Of a stretch of DNA of 64,000 nucleotides, positions 42,486 to 50,930 are shown piece after piece. Each line of letters opens with the position of its first letter. Within the stretch, counting starts at the first letter, position 1. Origin of the DNA: Lycocorax pyrrhopterus obiensis (taxonomy: Eukaryota > Chordata > Aves > Passeriformes > Paradisaeidae); NCBI GenBank assembly GCA_014706295.1, contig JACSVZ010000022.1:4234830-4298829 (forward strand). The letters run 5' to 3'. The notes below the pieces were generated by a model, which saw only the letters and a list, made by a program, of their open reading frames with translations, was not told the DNA's origin and ran no database searches. A program made the position numbers and the translations under genes.

Positions 42486-42660
42486 GTGGCGGATATGGCG
42501 CGGGCGTTTCGAGTGGCGCCGCCGAGGCCACCTGCGGAGGGACAAGCAGCGGCTCGACTGACACCGCCATGACGCCCCCCGCCGCTCCTGGCTGCGGTGA
42601 AAGAAGCGGTGCAGCTCCCTGTGGTAAAATCTCCAAGATCTCCAATACTGCCATTTCTCT
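42486..42660 (-). pseudogene. gag: ERV2 gag upstream remnant
   Basis: GC-rich sequence with a minus-strand frame starting 'MAVLEILEILPQGAAP', out of frame with the rest of gag. It may be the last recognisable part of the provirus before the truncation. The leader and 5' LTR are not found beyond it. Confidence 0.45.
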
Positions 42661-43900
42661 CAGTGTTGGAGGTTAGGATTTTTCCTTTTTTTTTTTTCTC
42701 TTTCTCCTAGGGAATTTTTCTCCCATTTGTTGCTAAGAGACCAATACTTAAGAGAACAAAAGATGTGGCTTGAAGGAGAAGGAGGTGTAAGGGTGCAGCT
42801 ACCTACTCTCTTACCTGAGTGGTTTTCTCTTGGGAAGGGCAGACATACTTCTAGATTTTGGCTGGGGGGGTGGGGGGGGCGGGAGGGGGTGGGTGAGGGG
42901 CTAGGCTCTGCTCCTCTCTCTTGCTCTGGGGATCAGAGGGACAGCCGGTCTGCAGTCACTGCCTGAAGGATTCGCTGCCCCTACAGAGCTTTTGTCCTCC
43001 CACTGCTTCTCCTGCTGTGGCTTGCTGCTTCCGAGGTTGCTGTTACAGCTCATTTCACCATCCAGAGGGGCACCAGGACCAGCTGTCCCTGTGTGGTTGT
43101 AAAGGAAGCCCCTTTTCCAACTCTTCCGCTGGCTGCACCCTCCATTACCCACATGAAGAAGCAATTGAGCTCTCGCCACAGTGGGGCAATCACCACACCC
43201 GCCCTGCCCGGCCGGGAGCCACCAGCGCCCCTGGCGGCCGTGAGCGGAACTGCACCAAAGGGGAAAGTGCCTGCGGCCGAGAGAGGCCGGCACTGGCTTC
43301 TGCTTCTGTTTGTTGTTGCTGCCGGTGCTGCTGTTTGTGTGCCTTGTTATCCATACACATACTAGCAAAGAACTGTTATTCCTTTTCCCATATCTCTGCC
43401 TGAAAGCCCCTTAATTTCAAAGTTATAATAATTCAGAGGGAAGGGGGTCATATTTTTTTTCCATTCCAAGGGAGGTTCCCGCCTTCCTTGGCAGACACCT
43501 GTCTTTCAAACCAAGACAATGGCCAACAGGTCTTGCTCAAATTCATGGATACAAATATGATTCTGCTCTGATTTAAAGTGTGCAGGGCCTGTTGTGTATG
43601 AAAAATCTCCAATCTAAAGGTGACTTTGAAGACATGAGCAAGAGAACTTGACCAACAGCAACCTGACTGTGTAAGTGATTCTGTTCTTAGAACAAAACAC
43701 ATCAAATTGCCTGAAAGCAGCAAAGTTGCAACAAAACTGTGCAAACTTAGCAAGTAGTTCTTGTGCCTGATTTCGCTTGCTTGGCAACATCTTCCATGTA
43801 ACACCTTCAGGGCAGGGTCAGCAGCCACACACTGGCCTCATGGTCCTACAGCTCCCCAGGCTGGGATGAGGGGCTGATGATATCACCGGGCTCTTGCTCC
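42661..43900. other. No gene recognised
   Basis: Starts with a pyrimidine tract (42675-42712) and includes a G-rich run (42865-42900). Several open frames exist on both strands without family resemblance. The expected ERV2 5' LTR is not here. Confidence 0.5.
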
Positions 43901-43904
43901 CACA

Positions 43905-44225
43905 GAATCCCAGGGTGGGTCAGGCTGGAAAGGATGACAGTAGCTCATCTGGTCCAACTTCCCTGCTCAACAGGGGTCATCTCAGAGCATGTGGCACAGG
44001 ATTGTGTCCACACAGTTCTGGAATATCTCGAGTGACGGAGACTCCACACCCTCTCTGAGCAATCTGTTCCTGTGCTCAGTCTCCGCACAGGAAAGAATTT
44101 CTTCCTCCTGTTCAGGTGGAACTTCGGGCTTAAGTGTTTCTGCCCATTGCCTCTTGTCCCATTGCTGGGCACCGCCGAGCAGGGCCTGGCTGCAGCCTCT
44201 TGGCACCCCCTCTTTAGATATTCAC
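43905..44225 (-). mobile_element. CR1 LINE 3' fragment, minus orientation
   Basis: Diverged CR1 tail read antisense: 'cagaatcccagggtgggtca', 'tccctgctcaacaggggtca' and 'gaatttcttcctcctgttc'. No reverse-transcriptase part is present. Confidence 0.75.
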
Positions 44226-45270
44226 ACACATTGATAAGGTAAATGCAGAACCTGCGTGCCCTGAGGGACCCCGGGCTGCAGCCAGAGACGAGGCGAGGCA
44301 GCCTCGCAGGAGCGGGACCTGTGTGAGGCCCTGCCCAGCCCCCGTGGGGAGCAGCGCCCGCAGAGGCACCTCGGCCCCTCCGCTCTGGGGCTGCGGCAGG
44401 GCCGGGGCTGCTGCGACCCCCCCAGGGCCGCCTCCCACAGCGGGAGATGGAACGAGCCCTGCCAGGCACAGACTGGGGCTGCCGGGCGGGCTCCGAGCCC
44501 TTCCCGTGGGCCAGGCCCGGCCTGAGCGGCGGGGAAACGGCGGGAGCCGCTGCCTTCCTTAGGTCCCCAGCTGTTCCTTATCTCATCACCTGGGGAAAGG
44601 ACAGGCCCTTGATGGCAGCTGTGCTCTGGCATCCCGGCTTCCAGCCCGTTTAACCCCCCTGCAGTGGCGCCGTTCCACCCGCCGTGCCAGACCGGCCCTC
44701 GCTCACAGACCACCGCTGCTGAGCAGCTGCATTACCCTGCCCCAAGGGGATGTGGGCTGGCCATTCCAATGCAGGACAGGGCGTGAAAAAAAGGAGAAAA
44801 CTCAGAACAGCATTCGGGCCTCCACCTTTTCCCTGCCTCCCTCCTCCGGGCAGGCGAGACCCCGAAGGCCACATGGCAGAGCAGTGCCCAGATGGAGACG
44901 CCGCTGTCCATCCCCAGCACAGCGACAGTGAGTGCTCGTGCAGAGCTTGTGCAGAGCTTCTAGGGCAGCTCGGTCTGAGGAGAAAGGGCCCTGCAAAAAG
45001 GATCGCAAGGCAAAGACATCATTGTCCTTCACACAAGGTGAAAGCCAGGCTGCCTCGAATGAGACGTGTCCCTGACAGCAAAGCTTGCTGTACAAGACAA
45101 AAATGCTGGTTATTCCTTATCTCCCTAGCTCATATTCCCTGTAAAATTGGGTTGCAGTGTGGCTGAGGCTGTAGAAGGGCACAGGATGGGAGAGGTTACA
45201 GCAGGGAAAATGCACAGATGCAGTTTGGCCTGGCTTGGAGGAAGCACAAACAAGGCCTTAGGAGTAAACT
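44226..45270. other. GC-rich intergenic region
   Basis: CpG-rich to about 44.6 kb. It contains one copy (44745-44806) of a short sequence repeated directly at 49685-49752. No exon recognised. It lies downstream of the FSIP2-like gene's polyadenylation signal. Confidence 0.5.
44745..44806 (+). repeat. Direct repeat, copy 1
   Basis: Shares 'caggacagggcgtgaa' and 'gaaaactcagaacag' plus flanking similarity with 49685-49752. The second copy reads 'gtgaataaaagaag', including AATAAA, so the pair may be the R-U5 part of a worn LTR. Confidence 0.7.
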
Positions 45271-45271
45271 C

Positions 45272-45277
45272 TTTATT
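45272..45277 (-). terminator. Polyadenylation signal of the FSIP2-like gene
   Basis: AATAAA on the minus strand ('gtcaataaagag'), about 250 bp after the stop codon. Confidence 0.6.
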
Positions 45278-45523
45278 GACAGAACAAGGGTGTGAGGTCT
45301 GTGTTTGCCGTCCGGGGGGTCTTCAGCTCTCCTGCCACACGCCTCGCTCGCCTCAGATGAGTTTTAGGTGCACTGATCTGCGCCGTGCTCTGGCCTGGGC
45401 AGGGGGCTTTGGACCCACCGGAGGGATGGGCTGTTGGGAAAACTGTGGGTCCAGGGAGGGGAGAGTGTCCTCAGCAGCACAGCTCTCCTCTCCGCCTTGG
45501 GATGTGGCTGGGTTTGGGACAGG

Positions 45524-46771
45524 TCATTGAAAATTCTCTTCAGGGGGCGGTGCAGGTATACACTTACAAATCCGCCCGAATACAGACTGAACGGCCTGTT
45601 TTGTTGTGCTTGTATCACTTATATCCGAAGTGTTGCCTGAGATTGCTGGACTCCCTTCTCTTACCAAACTCTCCTCCACCTCTCCCTCTTCCACCTCTTC
45701 CTCCTCCACCTTTTTCTCCTCCACCTTTTCCTCCTGCACCTCTTCCTCCTCCACCTCTTTCTCTGCCATTGCAGGATCCTCAGGCTCCATGGTTTCAGCA
45801 CAGCCAGTCCCTTCTGCATTGAGCTGTGGTCCTAAGGGAGTTAACTTTAGTCCCGTGCTCACTTCCTGGCTTGGCTGTTTGGATGCTCCAGGGAATCCTG
45901 GCTGCATCTGTCTGTTGGAGACCTTACCCTTGGGAAGCTCGGTGTACTCGCAGCTGGAATCTCCTTCAAACTGAGAAGCTATCATGGATTTCAAGAGGCA
46001 GTGAACACTCTTAACAACTTGTCTGGTGAGATTGTCAAGCAAAGCCTGTACACGAGCTCTGTCTGAGGAGGCTGTTTCAGCTTCCTTGGATTTGTCTGCT
46101 CGGGTGGCTCCTCCATCAACAGGCTGCTCCTTTCGCCTGGATGCCCTCCCTGGCTCAGCAGCTTTGGACTCCAGATGGTCCCCCAAGTTCTCCAACACCA
46201 TCGCTAGAAGCTCCATGGCCACCATTTCCATTTCCTGTTGGTGGTCTAGAGGTGTTTCTGCAGGCTCTGTTCTCACACAGCTGCTGAAAACTGTTCCTCT
46301 GATCCCCTGGGCAGCGTTCCTTAAAAAGTTGACTCGCTGATCCCGAGGGACCTTCAGTCTCGCAAATACTTTGTGCACAATGGCCTCAACCAGCTCTTGG
46401 AGCTTCTGGGCTTCTGCCGCAGTCAGCTGCTCAAAGACAGCTTTATAGAGGCCGTCAGCAGTGTTGTCCGGCTTCCTCTGGGAGTCAGCAGCAGTGCCCG
46501 GCTCAGCTCTGGAGTAGGTTTGGCCCTCGTCCAAAGCTATTTTCACTCTTCTGGATCTCCCCGATTTCAGGGGGGTCTCTTTGCTTTTCTGTGGATGTGG
46601 GCAAGAAGGTTTCTGTGGCTTCAGCCACCGCTCTGCCCGGCAGGAAGTGTCAGCGGTTCCTGGCAGTTTGGGGCCATCCTTTAATTTGGCCAGGGGTGGC
46701 AGAAGCCATTCCTGAAAGGTGACACCAGGCTGTGGCTCGTGTTGTCTGGACAAGCGCTCGGCCCCTTCGTG
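45524..46771 (-). CDS. FSIP2-like exon 4 (long terminal exon)
   Basis: About 415 codons to a stop at 45526-45524. The acceptor is chosen at 46771 ('aagcctcag|cac') because it keeps phase with exon 3 and lies after an upstream in-frame TGA. It is not certain. Contains helical regions, a Ser/Thr-rich stretch and an acidic low-complexity tract near the end. Confidence 0.72.
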   Translation of the reverse strand, partial: HEGAERLSRQHEPQPGVTFQEWLLPPLAKLKDGPKLPGTADTSCRAERWLKPQKPSCPHPQKSKETPLKSGRSRRVKIALDEGQTYSRAEPGTAADSQRKPDNTADGLYKAVFEQLTAAEAQKLQELVEAIVHKVFARLKVPRDQRVNFLRNAAQGIRGTVFSSCVRTEPAETPLDHQQEMEMVAMELLAMVLENLGDHLESKAAEPGRASRRKEQPVDGGATRADKSKEAETASSDRARVQALLDNLTRQVVKSVHCLLKSMIASQFEGDSSCEYTELPKGKVSNRQMQPGFPGASKQPSQEVSTGLKLTPLGPQLNAEGTGCAETMEPEDPAMAEKEVEEEEVQEEKVEEKKVEEEEVEEGEVEESLVREGSPAISGNTSDISDTSTTKQAVQSVFGRICKCIPAPPPEENFQ

Positions 46772-48069
46772 CTGAGGCTTCCCGTGGGCCCAGGCCAGCA
46801 CTCTGCTTCAGCCAGGCCACGAGGGCAGGAGAGAAGGGCTTCCCTCAGCACTGTGTGTGCCTGCACATGGCCCTGCTGCCCGTGCCCAGCCCAGCGCCCT
46901 GCGCTGGTTCAGCTCCCAGCCACCGAGTCCTTTCCCCACCACAGCGCCCAGCCCAGCAGCACAGCCCTCCTCTCTTCTGCACTGACTGCGTCCCCCTCAA
47001 GGAACGCCCCAGCCCTGGGCACCGCCGTCCCCTGCCCCTGAACACCCCGCTTTGCCTACCTCTTGCTGCCCCAAGATCTGTTCTACCTCCAGCTTGAGCC
47101 TGGTCAGGTAGTGCCTGTACTCATTGAACTCCTTCACAGTGCAAACCACCTGTGGAGGGACGAGGGCAGAATCCCCCAAGCACTGTCAAGCCATGCAGAC
47201 GGCCATCCCCAAAACAGCCCAACCCCAGCGGGAGGGGAGCTGCCCCCAAGCCCTCCCCCCTGCTCCGGTGTCAGGGCCCCTGATGTCCCCCCAGCCAGGG
47301 CTGAGTGGGGCTCCTTGCCCCAGCTCCAGGCCTCGCCCCAGATGCCTCCTCCTCACGCAGGGAGCGTGGGACAGCCTGAGAAGGGCAAGACTGGGACTTG
47401 CCAGGGGGATGTTGGCACTGCTTCTGCTCCCAGGGACACCAGCACAAGGCCCTGCCCTCTGGCAGCAGCAGGCGGCTGCAGCAAGAGCTGTGGGAGCCCA
47501 GCTTGAAGAGGGCTGTTCTTGCTCGGCCTGATATCCAAACCTACCTTGTTGTCACAGGTGACGAAGCCCCGTCTCTTCAGCAACCGCAGGATGTCCTTGC
47601 GCTTGTGGTAGTCCCGAAGGTGGGGGTCATGCAGGCAATTGTATTTCAGGCTGAATTGGTGCAAGTAGGGATCATCCAGATTGAAAGACAGACCTGGCGC
47701 TTGAAGCTGTAAGAGCAAGTTTTGGGAGTATGAAGGAGGCAGGTAAGAGCAGCAAAGTGGTGCCACACAGTACTTGTGAAAAGCTGCCAGAAACCAGTGA
47801 AGAGAACAAAAAAGTGCTTTTTCTCTGTTCCAGGGAGCCTGGAGCTTCCCTCTGCTGCCCAGCCCTTTCCAATTGAAGGGCTGCAGTTCCTGCTGTAGGT
47901 GGCCAAAAGAATTCTGCATGATGGGGACCCCATAAAAGGGGAGAGCTTTTCTACCTTTCTCTTCTTCCTTTACCTTTTGCCCCAGCTTGCCCCTGCAGAA
48001 CATAGGCTTGGGTCTGGGTTTCACATGGATCTTGACTCCAAGTGGGAGGTCCAGCAGGTCAGAATCCAT
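45524..48069 (-). CDS. FSIP2-like gene, compact, four exons
   Basis: FSIP2 is a very large protein of the sperm-tail fibrous sheath that binds the anchoring protein AKAP4 (family knowledge). Exons here are 48069-47974, 47706-47545, 47149-47060 and about 46771-45524. The first three join in phase and match the FSIP2 N-terminus: 'LLDLPLGVKI', 'CLHDPHLRDYHKRKDILRLL' and 'VVCTVKEFNEYRHYLTRLKL'. The last exon includes 'GVTFQEWLL', helical segments such as 'AQKLQELVEAIVHKVFARLK' and an acidic Glu/Lys/Val repeat tract ('VEEEEVQEEKVEEKKVEEEE') before the stop. The product is about 530 residues against nearly 7,000 in human FSIP2. I see no stop or frameshift. A short, probably testis-expressed paralogue is likely, and a recent non-functional copy is possible. 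Confidence 0.78.
47060..47149 (-). CDS. FSIP2-like exon 3
   Basis: 30 codons, 'VVCTVKEFNEYRHYLTRLKL' and 'EVEQILGQQE'. The acceptor is 'ctccacag' and the donor 'caagag|gtaggc'. Confidence 0.88.
47545..47706 (-). CDS. FSIP2-like exon 2
   Basis: 54 codons, 'LQAPGLSFNLDDPYLHQFSL' to 'GFVTCDNK'. The acceptor is 'gctcttacag' and the donor 'aacaag|gtaggt'. Confidence 0.88.
47974..48069 (-). CDS. FSIP2-like exon with start codon
   Basis: 32 codons, 'MDSDLLDLPLGVKIHVKPRP' and onward. The donor is 'aaaag|gtaaag'. In FSIP2 the LLDLPLGVK motif is preceded by more sequence, so this ATG may be internal to an exon that begins at an AG just upstream. A TGA lies in frame seven codons above. Confidence 0.75.
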
Positions 48070-48119
48070 TTCACCCGAATCTCCTTCTCACAGGTGTGGT
48101 TTTCTGTGGCCAATCTGTG

Positions 48120-48500
48120 AAGACACAGACACTTGGGCAGTAGCTCAATATTCTGCATGGCAGGTGCAAGAGAGCACAGATCCTGAGGCCCTAGAGCAGC
48201 CCCCCGAGCCCCAGGCTCCCCGGCTGAGCCCTCTCTATCAGCCCACTGCTCTCCTCCCCCTAATTCCCAGTGTGCTCAGCAGTGCCTCTGCCTTTTGGCA
48301 GGACACCAGCAGTGAGATGGAGCTCCACAGCTCCTTCCAAGAGCTCTTGTGGTGCTGTGATCCCCTGCCGACTCCTCGTGCTCCAGAGGTCTCCCAGGGA
48401 TGGGGCATTGTTACATCACAGTGATGTCACATCACCGCATTGTCACATCACCGTGCTGGCATTGCATCACACGGAAACTGCCCACCACACCCGGGGGGAG
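48120..48500. other. 5' flank of the FSIP2-like gene
   Basis: Between the FSIP2-like start and LTR-like copy B. It includes a run of 'gtcacatcaccg' type short repeats (48411-48470) and CRE-like 'gtgatgtcac' (48420-48430), which could be regulatory. One plus-strand frame ('MELHSSFQELLWCCD') looks protein-like but is unrecognised. Confidence 0.35.
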
Positions 48501-48503
48501 GGG

Positions 48504-49350
48504 TGACCTCCTGGAGGCCCCTTTGGACAGCCCTGTGGGCCACCCCCTCCATGTGACCCAGCTGTGAGAGCTCCTGTTCACAGGCCCCTTCCCCCCTCCC
48601 CTGTCCTGTCATTCTGTGAGGCAAAGTGTCCTTGACAGCAGGAAGGAATGGGAGGAATTGCCACACCAAAGATGCCCAGTTTGGGCTCTGCTTTTCTCCC
48701 TTTCCCTTTTTAGATCTTCTTCTTTTTAGACAGGCTGAGCTCTGGCTGGCAGGAGCCTGAGGCAAGAGCCCATGACCTGCTGACCCTTGGCAGGACCAAG
48801 GGCCCAGGGACCTGTGGCACAGCCAGGTCAGTGGACACTCAGAGACAGGGCAGATGCCAAGACTCAGGAGGAAGAGCTGAGCACACTTTGGTGTGCTTGG
48901 ACTGTGAAGGGATAAAAGCCCAGGGGTTCAAGGTCCCTCCCCAGAGGCACCGGCTCGAGCTGCTTCTGTGTTCCTGCGCCGTGAATAAATTGTTTTGTGG
49001 AACGAGACACGTGAGACTCCGCCATGGGAAACCTGGTCTGACTGTGTGAGAGTGGGGAGTGCAGGGAGTCAATGGGGGCACCCTTCGGCTCACTTGAGCC
49101 ACCCACTGTGAAGGGGATTTGGTCCCAGTAGGAACAGTCTGGTGGTGGGAGTGTGACTGCCAGAGTTCCTCTGGGATGCTCAGACAGGGAAGTTTCCTTA
49201 ACAAGAGGGCTGCCTGAGAGCTGGAGCAGAGCTCAGGCCGTGCACCTGCTGGGCTCTGCCTGTAAGAAACCAGGCAAGGCACAGCAGAGTGCCCTAGGCA
49301 GAGGAAGGCAGGCAGGCAGAAAAGGAAAAGGAACGAGTTAAACTCACACC
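48504..49350 (+). mobile_element. LTR-like element copy B, uninterrupted
   Basis: Inverted relative of the split copy at 33243-36439. In plus orientation it has a TATA-like 'gggataaaagcc' (48909-48920) and AATAAA (48984-48989). The first bases 'tgacctcctggaggcccc' begin with TG. It carries the empty site for the solo LTR found in copy A. Ends are approximate. Confidence 0.72.
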
Positions 49351-50329
49351 CCCAAGAAGGTTTAACCAGACCTCTGTAGTTCTATCATTTCAAAAACAAA
49401 GATTAGTTCATCCTTGTAGTGCATTGGGGTCACAGTAAAGATTCTGGGAAGGGTCTAATAGCTCCATGTCAGCTGGCATAGTCTGTGATTTTGAGAGCAT
49501 GGGGACATCACTGCAGGGAAATGCACTGAAGTTTACAGAGCAGAACTGCAGGTGCTCAGTGAGGGTGGAAGGAAGGAGGTCTCTGCCCAAAGTCCTGGCA
49601 GGGGCTGATGGTCAGAGGGGACAGAGGAATGCAGCACTGCCTGCCTCTGTCCTCACAGCCCCACTGGTTACAAAGCATGCCCCAAATGGAACGTGGGTTT
49701 GTCATTCCCATCCAGGACAGGGCGTGAATAAAAGAAGAAAACTCAGAACAGAATCCAGAGTGATCTTGCAGGGCTGAAGCAGAAGAGGGAAGATCTGGCT
49801 GCCGGTACTTTCCAGTGCTGATCTGACTGAGAAGAGGCTCCAAGGTGCCAAGCTGCTCAGGGGCAGAACTGGCTGCCTGCAGTGAGCAATGCCCTCCCTG
49901 CATGCAGACCGAATTGCCGGGGAACGGGAGGGAGCTATGGTTTGGCCTGGCAGGAGGGAAGGGCTCCTGCCTGCGAGAGACGGGGCTGGCTGTGCAGGTG
50001 TCGGGGCGAGTCCTGCTGATCCTGATGTGCTGGAAGTGTCCTGGGAAATGGGATGCATTTGGAAGGAGAGAGACTGGCGAAGTTCGTGGCCGAGCTTGAC
50101 CCGCCGCCTGCTACCTCTGGTACATAGCAGTTCATCTGGGAAGGCCTTCCACAAGTTAGAGCTAGTAAATTTCTGCACGGCATAGCCCACATTCCCTGAG
50201 GAATGTCCCTGCTGACTGCCCCTTCAGCTGTCCTGCTGTCGGCTACCCGCAGCTGGCATTACATTCTCTCCGGAGATGGTCACAAAGATCAAACACCAAC
50301 GAACAGTCCTTCTTAAGAAAACTTTGCTT
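49351..50329. other. Upstream flank of MMP24, no gene recognised
   Basis: Contains direct repeat copy 2 (49685-49752) with AATAAA at about 49727-49732. No exon recognised. Confidence 0.5.
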
Positions 50330-50930
50330 ATTCCACGCTTTGCAACACGCCGGCCGGTCACGGCGACCCGCGGCGGTGCTCCCCGCGGGGCAGCCCCGGG
50401 CCGACCGGCAGAGGAAGCGGCGAATTCCGCTGCCCGCCTTCCCTTTCCCTTTCCTCTTTCCCGGTCCCCCTTCCCCCTTCCCCTTCCGGGCAGCCGCGCA
50501 GCCGCAGCCGCGGCGCCGGGGCCGGAGCGCTCCGAGCCCCGCCGGTGCCGACCCGGGCCCGGGCCCCGCCGGGGCCATGGCGCGCTGCCCGCGCCGGGCG
50601 CTGGGCGCGGCGGGGCCGCTGCTGCCGCTGCTCTGCGCGCTGCTCCGCGCCGCCGCCGACACCAGCACCGGCCGGGTAGGTCCGCGAGCGGGGCCGGGCG
50701 GGGCAGCGGCTGCCACCGGCGTCCCGGGGCCGCGATGTGCGATGGGTGTCCTGGGGTGGGCCGGAAAGCCGGGCGGGCAGCGGTTCCTCCGCCTCCTCCG
50801 CCAGAAACCTTCCATCATCTCCCGCAGGGCCGGGCTGAGCTCGGTTGTGCGGGCACAGCTCCTCCGGCCGCGCCTCGGCAAGTTGGGGACCGGCCGGAGA
50901 AGCAGCCGTGCCCCTCCTGTGTGATCATGA
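50330..50930 (+). promoter_or_regulatory. CpG-island promoter of MMP24
   Basis: Very CpG-dense DNA around the first coding exon, with purine/pyrimidine tracts ('ccctttccctttcctctttc') and GC boxes. No TATA box was identified. Confidence 0.75.
50577..50675 (+). CDS. MMP24: MMP24 exon 1 (signal peptide)
   Basis: 33 codons: '[20 protein letters not shown]' then '[13 protein letters not shown]'. It has a basic N-region, a Leu-rich core and an Ala-rich cleavage region. The donor is 'ggccgg|gtaggt', phase 0, matching exon 2. It is shorter than the mammalian first exon. This ATG follows a good context ('gccatgg'). Confidence 0.8.

Larger units (their letters stand above)
36445..42660 (-). mobile_element. 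ERV2: 5'-truncated env-less class II provirus
   Basis: A 6.2-kb endogenous betaretrovirus-like provirus in minus orientation, related to ERV1 but longer. It has a 3' LTR (36445-36786), polypurine tract, integrase, RNase H, reverse transcriptase, protease, dUTPase and gag. Nothing env-like lies between the end of pol (37076) and the polypurine tract. At the other end the 5' LTR, leader and matrix N-terminus are missing. The LTR differs from ERV1's, but both share the terminal 'TGTCGCTGTT' and several inner phrases, so they are sister subfamilies. Stops and frameshifts make it inactive. It sits a few bases beyond LTR-like element copy A. Confidence 0.93.

Noticed and set aside
48120..48424. Plus-strand exon with 'MELHSSFQELLWCCD'
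   Set aside because: It looks protein-like, but no family was recognised and no clear splice sites frame it. It is mentioned only in the flank description.
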